DNA from: WHSW01 sp963769945
GTDB taxonomy: Bacteria > Actinomycetota > Thermoleophilia > Solirubrobacterales > 70-9
Direction of reading: 5' to 3'
Length of the DNA stretch: 64,000 nt
NCBI GenBank assembly: GCA_963769945.1
Contig: CAVYOA010000004.1
Location: forward strand, 124,001-188,000
A program made the translations under genes and the position numbers. The notes below the pieces were generated by a model. That model was not told the DNA's origin, ran no database searches, and saw only the letters and a program-made list of their open reading frames with translations. Within the stretch, counting starts at the first letter, position 1, and the number at the start of each line of letters is the position of its first letter. Below, piece by piece: positions 36,338 to 45,064 of the stretch.

Positions 36338-37223
36338 CCGGATAGCGCGAGCGCTAACCCTCGCGCTCCTTTGCGCTCTTGGCTTGACGGCGTGTGGAGA
36401 CGACTCCAGCGCAGGCACCTCCGGGCCGAGCCCCCCGAAGCAGGACCGGATCGTCGCCGTGCGCTTCTTTCAGGACGGCCTGCCGACGATCGCGGGTGAG
36501 AACGCGAGGTCGGCAGGTGATGCGATCGCGAGCCTGAGGCCGACATGGGTGTCGAGCCTGATCCGCTTCTCCTCAACGGCAAACGTCGGCGCCGATGAGA
36601 TCTCGGCTTGGAACACGATCCGCGAGATCGTTCGCAAACAGGTGCCCGACGCGCAGTTCGATCTCGAGCTCAACGCGCTCGAATACAAGACCGCAGACGA
36701 CGTCATTTCGATGATGCGGGAGCTGCGGGGGAAATTCGACAACGAGGGCTGGTTCTTCGACTTCTACACCCCCGCTTACGCGAAGAACCCGGCGGTAGTC
36801 AAAGCGGCGATCTCCGAAGCCCACGAAAACGGCGAGTGGATCGGCGGCAACGCGTTCGGTCTCAGCAAGGACCCAAAGGTGCCGCCCGGGTCGGACTTCA
36901 TCGCCGTGCAGGATTTCGGCTTCGAGATCGACCTCGCCGCCGTTCGTGCTTTGGCCAGGCAGGTACCTACGGCCTTTCACCTCGGCAACAGCCCGGGGCA
37001 AGCGCGCAGCGACGGATGTCGCTTCATCAATGAACTGACAACCACCGAACGCGTCGCCTACGTCAGCAAGCGCGCGAAACAGCAGGCGGCCAACGACTAT
37101 CGCTTTGCCTATCCCCTGTTCTTTCCCGAATGCGACGCGCCGGGCGGGCCCGCCTCCTACAACGCCCTCGAAGACCCACCGATGACGAAAACGCTCAAGC
37201 AGCTGCTGGGCAAGTACGACTAG
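36330..37223 (+). CDS. Lipoprotein of unknown function
   Basis: A 297-residue exported protein with a lipoprotein signal (ALTLALLCALGLTAC). The mature domain (IVAVRFFQDGLPTIAGENARSAGD, LRPTWVSSLIRF, WFFDFYTPAYAKNP, NGEWIGGNAFG, GSDFIAVQDFGFEIDLAAV) reads as a TIM-barrel-like fold with regular strands, as in glycoside-hydrolase-like proteins of unknown activity. Cys near the end (GCRFINE, FFPECDAPG) may form a disulfide. The gene follows the second DHFR-fold gene by overlap and converges on the cupin gene by 4 bases. Confidence 0.72.
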   Translation: MTDRIARALTLALLCALGLTACGDDSSAGTSGPSPPKQDRIVAVRFFQDGLPTIAGENARSAGDAIASLRPTWVSSLIRFSSTANVGADEISAWNTIREIVRKQVPDAQFDLELNALEYKTADDVISMMRELRGKFDNEGWFFDFYTPAYAKNPAVVKAAISEAHENGEWIGGNAFGLSKDPKVPPGSDFIAVQDFGFEIDLAAVRALARQVPTAFHLGNSPGQARSDGCRFINELTTTERVAYVSKRAKQQAANDYRFAYPLFFPECDAPGGPASYNALEDPPMTKTLKQLLGKYD

Positions 37224-37711
37224 CGACCGAAGAGCGCGATCATCGCCCGCTGCATGAACTGCGGCGGGAACGCCATGACTACGTCGGCACGGTGTGCTTC
37301 GAGGAACTTTGCGGCCCAGCGCGCACCGCGCAGGCTCTTGGGAATGCCGCCCTTCATGAACAGGCCCTCGCGGGCTGCCGCGGCGCTGTCGGTGAGGAAG
37401 TTCTCCAGCCCGAGTGCGGGGGAGGCGAAACAGCGAAGGTGTGCCTCGGTATCGGCGATCGCCCTCAGCGCGTGCATGGTGCGCGGCTCGACGACGATCT
37501 CGCCGTCGGCGGGTCTGAGCACCCTCTTCTCCTTGCCGAGTTGGAAGCGGACCTCGCCTTCGATAACCGACCAGCGCTCCTGCTGATGTGGGTGCATGTG
37601 CGCGGGCAATCCGCCGCCGGGCTCGAGCCACGTCTCGACGACCATGTCCTCGCCTTCGCGATGAAACAGATAGCGAGCGCGGTGCACCGGGTCACGGGTG
37701 GCTTCGGTCAT
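37220..37711 (-). CDS. Cupin-domain protein
   Basis: A 163-residue protein. The cupin metal motif is GGGLPAHMHPHQQERWSVIEG, then REPADGEIVVEPRTMHAL-like strand (VVEPRTMHALRA). After residue 100 the second half is helical (SLRGARWAAKFLEAH). It may be a dioxygenase or sugar/quinone-binding enzyme, substrate unknown. Divergent from the TetR gene at 37783; two inverted repeats lie between them, so it is the probable target of that regulator. Ribosome-binding site GAAAGGA. Confidence 0.85.
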   Translation of the reverse strand: MTEATRDPVHRARYLFHREGEDMVVETWLEPGGGLPAHMHPHQQERWSVIEGEVRFQLGKEKRVLRPADGEIVVEPRTMHALRAIADTEAHLRCFASPALGLENFLTDSAAAAREGLFMKGGIPKSLRGARWAAKFLEAHRADVVMAFPPQFMQRAMIALFGR

Positions 37712-37736
37712 GGCGTCCTTTCGAGCTCAGATGGTG

Positions 37737-37752
37737 GTTACTGGCGAGTAAC
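37737..37752. promoter_or_regulatory. Operator 1, TetR-type inverted repeat
   Basis: GTTACTGGCGAGTAAC is a 16-base inverted repeat with 6-base perfect arms and a 4-base spacer, 25 bases upstream of the cupin ATG. It has the symmetry expected for a TetR-family dimer. It shares GTTAC half-sites with operator 2. Confidence 0.82.
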
Positions 37753-37765
37753 ATTTCTATCATAA

Positions 37766-37781
37766 GTTACTCTTCGGTAAC
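37766..37781. promoter_or_regulatory. Operator 2, TetR-type inverted repeat next to the tetR start
   Basis: GTTACTCTTCGGTAAC is an inverted repeat with 5-base arms (GTTAC/GTAAC), one base before the TetR ATG at 37783. Its centre is 29 bp from that of operator 1. -10-like hexamers TATCAT (plus) and TATGAT (minus) lie between the two operators, so binding would block both promoters. Confidence 0.8.
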
Positions 37782-37782
37782 C

Positions 37783-38403
37783 ATGGGTGGTTCGACCCCG
37801 ACACCGTCGCCTGCGCCCGCACGGATGTCCGCGCCGGATCGCCGTGCCCAGATCATGCTCACCGCGGGCCCGATCTTCGGCAAGAGCGGCTTTGCGGGCG
37901 CGCGGCTGGACGACATCGCCGCTGCAGCCGGGGTAACCAAGCCGATTCTCTATCGCCATTTCGACTCGAAGAAGCACCTCTATATCGCCTTGCTCGAAAA
38001 GCACGAGTCGGACCTGCCGAGTTTCCTCGTGCATGCCGATGAGCTGGCTCCAAGCGCCGAGATCGAGACGGTTTTGCGGGCCGTCCTCGAGCACTGGTTC
38101 GACTACGTTCGCGCCAACCAGCATTCCTGGCTGATGCTCTTTCGCGACAGCTCCGGCGACAGCGAGATTCGCCAGCTGCGCGTCCGGGTCAGCGCGCGCG
38201 CCCGCGAGGTGCTTGGCGGGTTCATCGCCACGCGTCGCCGCTCGCGGCTGGCTGCCGGGGAAGTCGTGCCCACTGCTGAGTTGCTCGTCAGCGGGCTTGC
38301 CGGACTGGCGCTGTGGTGGATCGACCATCCCGAGGTCGCAAAGGATGTCGTCATCGACATCGCCGCGCGCGTCGCCGCACCCGCATTCGCTGAGCCGGGC
38401 TAG
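37783..38403 (+). CDS. TetR-family transcriptional regulator
   Basis: A 206-residue protein from the ATG at 37783. It has a helix-turn-helix typical of TetR: FGKSGFAGARLDDIAAAAGV, TKPILYRHFDSKKHLYIALL. The C-terminal ligand domain contains helices (VLRAVLEHWFDYVRANQHSWL). It probably represses itself and the divergent cupin gene through the two inverted repeats. No ribosome-binding site is visible, and the start abuts operator 2, so a short or leaderless transcript is likely. The ligand is unknown. Confidence 0.92.
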   Translation: MGGSTPTPSPAPARMSAPDRRAQIMLTAGPIFGKSGFAGARLDDIAAAAGVTKPILYRHFDSKKHLYIALLEKHESDLPSFLVHADELAPSAEIETVLRAVLEHWFDYVRANQHSWLMLFRDSSGDSEIRQLRVRVSARAREVLGGFIATRRRSRLAAGEVVPTAELLVSGLAGLALWWIDHPEVAKDVVIDIAARVAAPAFAEPG

Positions 38404-38431
38404 AGCCTCCCGACACGAATAGGCTCAGGCC

Positions 38432-39292
38432 GTGGAGGACTCCCTCTTCGCCGCCGTGCTCTTGCCGATTGCGCTGGCAGTGATCATGACCACCCTCGGG
38501 CTCGCGCTCACCCCGGCTGACTTCCGGCGGGTCGTGGTCTTGCCCAGGGGCGTGGCGATCGGGATGCTGAACCTGCTCCTGATCGCCCCGGCACTGGCCT
38601 TCGCGGTCGCCGAGCTCTATTCGCTCGAGCCGGCGCTGGCGGTCGGGCTCGTACTGCTCGGCGCGGCCCCGGGCGGCACGACCGCGAACATGCTCACCCA
38701 CCTCGCCCGCGGTGACACCGCGCTCTCGATCACGATGACCGCGATCTCGAGCTTGACCGCGGTGCTGACCGTGCCGCTCTTTCTCGAGCTGGCCACGAGC
38801 CATTTCGGCGCCAGCGAGCTGAACGAAAGCGTGGACATGCTCGGCGTCGTCATCCGCGTCCTGCTGATCACCGTCGTGCCGCTTGGACTCGGCATGTACT
38901 TGCGTTCGCGCTGGCCGCAGCGAATCGTTGCGATCGAGCCCCGCGCCAAGCAGATCGCGCTCGGGCTCTTCATCGCCGTCGTCATCGGTGCGATCGTGGC
39001 CGAGAACGAGCGCGTTCTCGAGAACCTCGACGACGTCGCCCTTGCAGCGCTCACTCTCAACCTCGCCGCGATGACCGTGGCCTACGCGATCTCGCGGCTC
39101 GCTCGCCTCGACGATCGTCAGTCGACCGCGATCGCGATCGAGCTCGGCGTCCACAACGCGACCCTGGCGATCGCGATCGGCGCCTCGATCGCGACCGTGC
39201 TGACGATCCCGGCGGCCGTCTATAGCGCCTTCATGTTCATCACAGCCGGCCTCTTCGCGCGCTTCATGCACCGCCGCAACATCGCGACCTGA
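38432..39292 (+). CDS. Bile-acid:sodium symporter (BASS/SBF) family transporter
   Basis: A 286-residue membrane protein with about nine hydrophobic helices. Conserved-looking sites are PADFRRVVVLPRGVAIGMLNLLLI, LVLLGAAPGGTTANMLTHLARGD (BASS signature region), and LGVHNATLAIAIGAS, where the Asn is a sodium-binding site in homologues. It likely imports an organic anion with Na+. It follows tetR by 28 bases, so the TetR protein may control it. Confidence 0.9.
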   Translation: MEDSLFAAVLLPIALAVIMTTLGLALTPADFRRVVVLPRGVAIGMLNLLLIAPALAFAVAELYSLEPALAVGLVLLGAAPGGTTANMLTHLARGDTALSITMTAISSLTAVLTVPLFLELATSHFGASELNESVDMLGVVIRVLLITVVPLGLGMYLRSRWPQRIVAIEPRAKQIALGLFIAVVIGAIVAENERVLENLDDVALAALTLNLAAMTVAYAISRLARLDDRQSTAIAIELGVHNATLAIAIGASIATVLTIPAAVYSAFMFITAGLFARFMHRRNIAT

Positions 39293-39338
39293 AGCGATCG
39301 CGTCGTTTGGCGACCGAATCCGCGGGTACCGTGCGGGC

Positions 39339-39482
39339 ATGGAATTACCACTGCTGTTGATTGTCATTGGCATCGTTCTAGCCGTCCTCGTGCACTACGC
39401 GCTGGGCATCGCCTTGATCCTTATCGGTCTCGTGCTCTTGCTCTGGCCCCGCATCGCGGGCGCCAGGACCAACCGCGTCTAG
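39339..39482 (+). CDS. 47-residue membrane protein (DUF6131-like)
   Basis: MELPLLLIVIGIVLAVLVHYALGIALILIGLVLLLW then a short basic tail. It is two hydrophobic helices or one long hairpin, and resembles the tiny DUF6131-type proteins of actinobacteria. The start has no clear Shine-Dalgarno site (GGGC). It follows the BASS gene by 46 bases and may share its transcript. Confidence 0.6.
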   Translation: MELPLLLIVIGIVLAVLVHYALGIALILIGLVLLLWPRIAGARTNRV

Positions 39483-39581
39483 TCGCACCGACCACTAACG
39501 CGTCGTAGCGCCGAGGGCTCAGCAGCCTTCGGCGTCGCGCTGCGCCCGGCCGGGCCATCCCGGCTCGCAGAGCGACACGCC

Positions 39582-39755
39582 CTACGCGCGGATCGCAAAG
39601 CGCAACCGGCGGCCGTAGACGCCGCGCGTCGTCTCGGGCGCTGTCGCCGCCTTCGCCCGCTTGATTCGCGGCACCCGGCTCGCAGCGCGCAGGTGCTCGT
39701 CTCGCGTCGTCTCGAGCTTGAGGAGGGTGGGGTGGAAGTTGGCCTGGGAGTTCAT
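39582..39755 (-). CDS. 57-residue basic hypothetical protein
   Basis: Open frame from the ATG at 39755: MNSQANFHPTLLKLETTRDE then RRVPRIKRAKAAT-like basic C-terminus (RAASRVPRIKRAKAATAPE) ending at a TAG at 39582-39584. GAAAGG lies about 7 bases before the ATG. Its start faces the DUF5937/ArsR gene across 85 bases. Probably a small DNA- or membrane-binding protein, unproven. Confidence 0.5.
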   Translation of the reverse strand: MNSQANFHPTLLKLETTRDEHLRAASRVPRIKRAKAATAPETTRGVYGRRLRFAIRA

Positions 39756-39824
39756 GGGCTGCCTTTCGGGTTGCTTTTTGTGGGCTTCGAACAGCTTCTC
39801 GGCGCGGAGGTCATCCCGCTACTG

Positions 39825-39842
39825 ATTCAATACAGATTGAAT
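39825..39842. promoter_or_regulatory. Palindromic operator overlapping the start codon of the DUF5937/ArsR gene
   Basis: ATTCAATACAGATTGAAT has 7-base perfect arms (ATTCAAT and ATTGAAT) and a 4-base spacer. Its last two bases are the AT of the ATG at 39841. This is the size and layout of an ArsR-family dimer site and probably gives autorepression at initiation. Confidence 0.8.
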
Positions 39843-40818
39843 GCTCACCCACGAGTTCTCAGTCGATGACCTGGCGCTGACCCGTTTCGCGATCTCCCCG
39901 ATGTGGGAGCTCGTGAGCGCGGTGCGCACGCTGCACGACCCGGCCCGCGGCGCGCACCACCTGCCGTGGATACGCGAGGCGCTGCCGATCGCCCGCGAAC
40001 TCGGCATCGAGCGCGCGCTGGCGCTGACGCCGCCGACCGGGTACATGCCCGATTTTCTCACCCCGCCGCCGAGCTCACCCATCGTCGGCTTCGGTGCCGA
40101 GATGGCTCTCGTCCGCGAGACACCCGCCGCGCAGGTGCGAAAAGAAGTCTCGATCATGATCCGCGACCGCGCCTCCAGCGCCGGCGGGCCAGTCGCGGAG
40201 GCGTTTGTCGAACACCCGCGACGCGAGCTTGCTCGCCTCTGCGACGGCCTCGAGGCCTTCTGGGAGGCAGCGGTCCAGACGCACTGGCCCCGCGTGCGCG
40301 CCGTGCTCGAGGCCGACGTCCGCCACCGTTCCGGCCGGCTGGCAGAGGGGGGCCCGGCACGCCTGTTCGCCGACCTCGACCCCCGCGTCGAGTGGAAGCC
40401 GCCGATGCTCGAGATCGAGATGGTCTACGAGAACTCGATCCCGCTCGAAGGCCGTGGGCTCGTGATCATGCCGTCGGCATTCGAGTCGACGCGCCCGGTC
40501 TCGATCTCGAACGCGCCCTGGCAGCCGACGCTGATCTACCCGGCGAGGGGCATCGCATTGCTATGGGAGCCCGGGTCTGACGCCGGGCCCGACGATTTGG
40601 CGGCCCTGATCGGGAGAACTCGAGCCGACATGCTCGTCAGCCTCGCCGCGGCGCGGACGACCACCGAACTCGCGGAGTTGCTCGAGCTGCGCGCAGGAGG
40701 CATTTCCCATCACCTTGCGGTGCTCGCGAGAGCGGGTCTGGTCAGTCGTGTGCGCTCGGGCCGCGCGGTCCTCTATCTGCGAACGCCGCTCGCCGAGCGA
40801 CTGCTGGGCGGGGGCTAA
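39841..40818 (+). CDS. DUF5937 protein with C-terminal ArsR-type winged helix
   Basis: A 325-residue regulator. Residues 1-235 match the DUF5937 ligand-binding layout (FAISPMWELVSAVRTLHDPARGAHH, MLEIEMVYENSIPLEGRG). The last 75 residues are a winged-helix: ARTTTELAELLELRAGGISHHLAVLARAGLVSRVRSGRAVLY, with a recognition helix SHHLAVLARAG. ArsR fusions sense metals or small molecules; here there is no Cys metal site, so a small organic ligand is likelier. Its operator overlaps the start codon and no ribosome-binding site is close, suggesting a leaderless, self-repressed gene. Confidence 0.88.
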   Translation: MLTHEFSVDDLALTRFAISPMWELVSAVRTLHDPARGAHHLPWIREALPIARELGIERALALTPPTGYMPDFLTPPPSSPIVGFGAEMALVRETPAAQVRKEVSIMIRDRASSAGGPVAEAFVEHPRRELARLCDGLEAFWEAAVQTHWPRVRAVLEADVRHRSGRLAEGGPARLFADLDPRVEWKPPMLEIEMVYENSIPLEGRGLVIMPSAFESTRPVSISNAPWQPTLIYPARGIALLWEPGSDAGPDDLAALIGRTRADMLVSLAAARTTTELAELLELRAGGISHHLAVLARAGLVSRVRSGRAVLYLRTPLAERLLGGG

Positions 40819-40828
40819 GCGCCTGCAG

Positions 40829-41898
40829 CTAGGCGCTAGCCGGCGCCGGCGTGGCCGACGTTCCGGGGGCGTTTCGCCCGACCGGGTGGTGACAGGCGGC
40901 CCAGTGCCCGCCGCCGTAGTCGATCAGCGGCGGCTCGACCTCGCCGCAGATGTCGGTCGCGCGCGGGCAGCGGGTGTGAAAGCGACATGCCTCGGGTGGG
41001 TTCGCGGGGCTCGGCACATCGCCTTCCAAGATCACCTGCTCACGCGCAGCGTTGAGACGGGGATCGGGAATCGGTACGGCTGAGAGCAACGACACCGTGT
41101 ACGGGTGGATCGGGTTGTTGTAGACCTCCTCGGCGGGGCCGAGCTCGACGATCTTGCCGAGGTACATGACCGCGATGCGGTCCGAGACGTGGCGGACGAC
41201 GCCGAGGTCGTGGGCGACGAAGACGTAGGTAAGCCCGAACTCGTCCTGGATGTCTTCGAGCAGGTTGATGATCTGCGCCTGGATCGAGACGTCGAGCGCC
41301 GAGACCGGCTCATCGGCGATGATCAGCTTCGGCTCGAGCGAGAGCGCACGGGCAACGCCAATGCGCTGGCGCTGGCCGCCTGAGAACTCATGCGGGTAAC
41401 GGTTGAAGTGCTCGGCTGAGAGCCCAACGCGGTCGAGCAGTGACTGCACCCGCTGCTTGAGCTCGTCGCCGGAGGCGATTCCATGCAGCTTCAGTGGATC
41501 GCCGACGATCTGACCGATGCGCTTGCGCGGGTTCAATGACGCGTAGGGATCCTGGAAGATCATCTGCATCTCGCGGCGCAACGGACGCAGCTGGCGCCGG
41601 TTGAGCTCGGTGAGCTCGGTGCCGTCGAAGCGAACCGAGCCCGAGGTCGGCTTGATCAGCTGCAAAATCGAGCGAGCGAGAGTGGACTTGCCGCACCCTG
41701 ACTCGCCGACGAGACCGATCGTCTCGCCCGTGTCGACCTTGAACGAGACGCCGTCGACCGCTTGCACCGCACCGACTTGACGATCGACGACGATCCCTGA
41801 CTTGATCGGGAAATGCTTGACGAGGTCGGTGACCTCCAGCAGGCTTTCGCCGTTGGGCGACCCCTGAACCGAAGCGGACGCCGGTCTCGACTCCGTAG

Positions 41899-41902
<4 letters not shown>
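40829..41902 (-). CDS. Dipeptide/oligopeptide ABC transporter ATP-binding protein (DppF/OppF-like)
   Basis: A 357-residue ATPase. Walker A is GLVGESGCGKSTLARSILQL, signature HEFSGGQRQRIGVARAL, Walker B LIIADEPVSALDVSIQAQ and H-loop AHDLGVV. The C-terminus has the peptide-transporter extension with Cys (CRFHTRCPRATDICGEVEPP, then WAACHHP) that binds a 4Fe-4S cluster in the OppD/F family. It powers uptake together with the DppD-like ATPase. Last gene of the dpp operon; its ATG overlaps the upstream stop by 4 bases. Confidence 0.95.
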
Positions 41903-42933
<1,031 letters not shown>

Positions 42934-43917
42934 CTATGCCGCGCTGTCGCCGGCCTCGAGGCGAATTCGTGGATCGAGCAAGGCGTAGCCGATGTCGACG
43001 ATCGTGTTGAAGAAAACGACGAAGAAGGCGCCGAACATCGTCACGGCGAGGATCGGCGGCTGGTCGAGCTGACCGATGGCGTCGGCCGCGTATTGACCCA
43101 CACCCTGAAGGTTGAACACCGTTTCGGTGAGAATCGCGCCACCGCCGACGACGACCGCGAAGTCGAGGCCCCAGAGGGTGACGATCGGGATCATCGAGTT
43201 TCGCAGCACGTGCTTGAGCAGCACTTGGCGCTCACTCAAGCCCTTGGCACGGGCGGTGCGCACGAAGTCTTCGTTGACAGTCTCGAGGATATTGCCGCGC
43301 AGCACTCGCGAGTAGAGGCCGATGAACAGGATCGAGAGCGCTGTCCACGGCAAGATCATGTGGTGCAGCCATTCGAACGGGCTCTCGGCGAACTCGACAT
43401 AACCGCCGTTGGGGAAGAGCTCGAACCCAAGCGTGTTCGAGAGCTCGAAGCCGAGATAGTGGTTCATCAGCGCACCAATCCAGAACACCGGCATCGAGAT
43501 CCCGATCAGCGCCAGCACGGTCAGCAATCGGTCGGAGAACTGGCCCGCGCGCATAGCGGTGTAAAGGCCAAGGCCGACGCCGAACATCATCCAGATGATC
43601 GCCGCGCCAATCGCCAGCGATAGCGTCCGCGGCAACCCCTTCCAGATCTCATTGACGACGTCGAGCTGGGTGAAGTAGCTGACCATGTCGCCGGTGAACA
43701 GCTTCTTCATCGTCGTCACGTACTGGGTGGGGATGCTTTCGTCGAAGCCCCACTCCTGACGGATAGCCTCGATCTGCTCCTCGGTTGGCTGCTTGCCAGC
43801 CATCCTCACTGCAGGGTCGGAGTTCGGGATCACGTTGAAGATCAAGAACGTGATCACCGAAACGGCGAAGAGCACGAACACCATCGAGACCAGCCGGCGG
43901 GCGACGAACCGAGTCAT
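42934..43917 (-). CDS. Peptide ABC transporter permease (DppB/OppB-like)
   Basis: A 327-residue inner-membrane protein with six TM helices (SMVFVLFAVSVITFLIFNVIP first). Conserved inner region LPRTLSLAIGAAIIWMMFGVGLG and the EAA-type loop RTARAKGLSERQVLLKHVLRNSMIPIV contact the ATPase. It forms the translocation pore with the DppC-like protein. Operon gene two of five; overlaps DppC by 4 bases at the start. Confidence 0.94.
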   Translation of the reverse strand: MTRFVARRLVSMVFVLFAVSVITFLIFNVIPNSDPAVRMAGKQPTEEQIEAIRQEWGFDESIPTQYVTTMKKLFTGDMVSYFTQLDVVNEIWKGLPRTLSLAIGAAIIWMMFGVGLGLYTAMRAGQFSDRLLTVLALIGISMPVFWIGALMNHYLGFELSNTLGFELFPNGGYVEFAESPFEWLHHMILPWTALSILFIGLYSRVLRGNILETVNEDFVRTARAKGLSERQVLLKHVLRNSMIPIVTLWGLDFAVVVGGGAILTETVFNLQGVGQYAADAIGQLDQPPILAVTMFGAFFVVFFNTIVDIGYALLDPRIRLEAGDSAA

Positions 43918-44963
43918 GTCTGCTTCGCTCTGACTTTGGCGCGCGGGTCGAGCGCGTCACGGATCCCGTCACCGAAAACGTTCAGCGCCAGCACCGTTAA
44001 CACCAACATCACGCCGGGCACGATCGCCAGGTACGGCGCCGTGACGATGCGGTCGACGCCCTCGCTGATCATCGTGCCCCAGGATGGATTCGGGGGCCGG
44101 ACACCGGCGCCGAGGAAAGAGAGCGCGGCTTCGAGCAGGATCGCGTTGGCGACCAGCAGCGGGAAGAAGACCAGCAGGGTCGAGGTCAGGTTGGGGACGA
44201 TCTCGGTGACCATGATCCGCCAGGAGCCCATGCCCTGGGCGCGCGCCGCCTCGACGAACTCCTTCTCGCGCATCGCCAGAACTTGGCCGCGGATCGGACG
44301 GCCCAGGTACGGCACATAGATGACCGAGATCACCATGATCGGGATCGCGAGGCTGTCGCCGGAGATCGAGAGCGGGCCAAGCTGCAGGCCGCCGAGGGCT
44401 AACGATGTGCCGAGCGCGATTCCCAGCAGGATTACGGGAAATGCCCAGAGGATGTCCATGATTCTCGAGATGACGCTGTCGACCGCGCCGCGGAAGTAGC
44501 CGGCCAGGACGCCGACGAGGATCCCGAGGAGCGTTGTCACCAGCGCCGCGATCACTCCGATCAGCAGCGAGTTCCGTCCTCCGTAGAGAAGCCTGACCAT
44601 GTTGTCGCGGCCGTTCTGGTCGGCGCCAAGGAAGAACTCGGCCTGCCAGGTCGGCCCGATCGGCACGCCGTCGAAGCCGACCACATTTACGGTCTCGCCG
44701 TCCTGTTCGATCGTGTCGGTGAGGTGGTTCTCGCTGACGGTTGTGTTGGCTACGTGGTTCGCCCAAAGCGGGGCAGCGAGGCAGGCCGCGACCAAGACGA
44801 TGAACAGGGCGCCGAAGGCGAGCGCGCCACGGTCACGGCGCAGTCTGCGGGCGGCGAGTCGCCAGGGGCTTGAACCGGCGCTTTCCCGATCGTCGGCGGA
44901 GCCCGGGCCAGGGATGGCCAGCAGGTCAGGCGCCTCCGCTGTTATGACGTCATCAGGAGCCAC
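43914..44963 (-). CDS. Peptide ABC transporter permease (DppC/OppC-like)
   Basis: A 349-residue inner-membrane protein with an N-terminal extension and six helices. It has the typical loop after TM1 (FFLGADQNGRDNMVRLLYGGRN) and an EAA loop VEAARAQGMGSWRIMVTEIVPN. Together with DppB it forms the transmembrane path. It follows the substrate-binding protein gene after a stem-loop. The region around 44600 encodes an ordinary periplasmic loop. Confidence 0.94.
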   Translation of the reverse strand: MAPDDVITAEAPDLLAIPGPGSADDRESAGSSPWRLAARRLRRDRGALAFGALFIVLVAACLAAPLWANHVANTTVSENHLTDTIEQDGETVNVVGFDGVPIGPTWQAEFFLGADQNGRDNMVRLLYGGRNSLLIGVIAALVTTLLGILVGVLAGYFRGAVDSVISRIMDILWAFPVILLGIALGTSLALGGLQLGPLSISGDSLAIPIMVISVIYVPYLGRPIRGQVLAMREKEFVEAARAQGMGSWRIMVTEIVPNLTSTLLVFFPLLVANAILLEAALSFLGAGVRPPNPSWGTMISEGVDRIVTAPYLAIVPGVMLVLTVLALNVFGDGIRDALDPRAKVRAKQT

Positions 44964-45026
44964 GCTGAACTCCGATTATCCCGCCGTGGCGCAGATCGTC
45001 AAGTCAGGCTCCTGCCCATGAATGAG

Positions 45027-45052
45027 AGAGGGGCGCCGACTGGCGCCCCTCT
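45027..45052 (-). terminator. Stem-loop between the dppA-like and dppC-like genes
   Basis: AGAGGGGCGCC-GACT-GGCGCCCCTCT is an 11-bp perfect hairpin located 13 bases after the substrate-binding protein stop, in the 101-base gap before the first permease. No strong T-run follows on the minus strand, so it probably acts as a partial terminator or mRNA-end stabiliser that keeps the binding protein more abundant than the membrane parts. Confidence 0.68.
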
Positions 45053-45064
45053 TGACGGTGTCGC

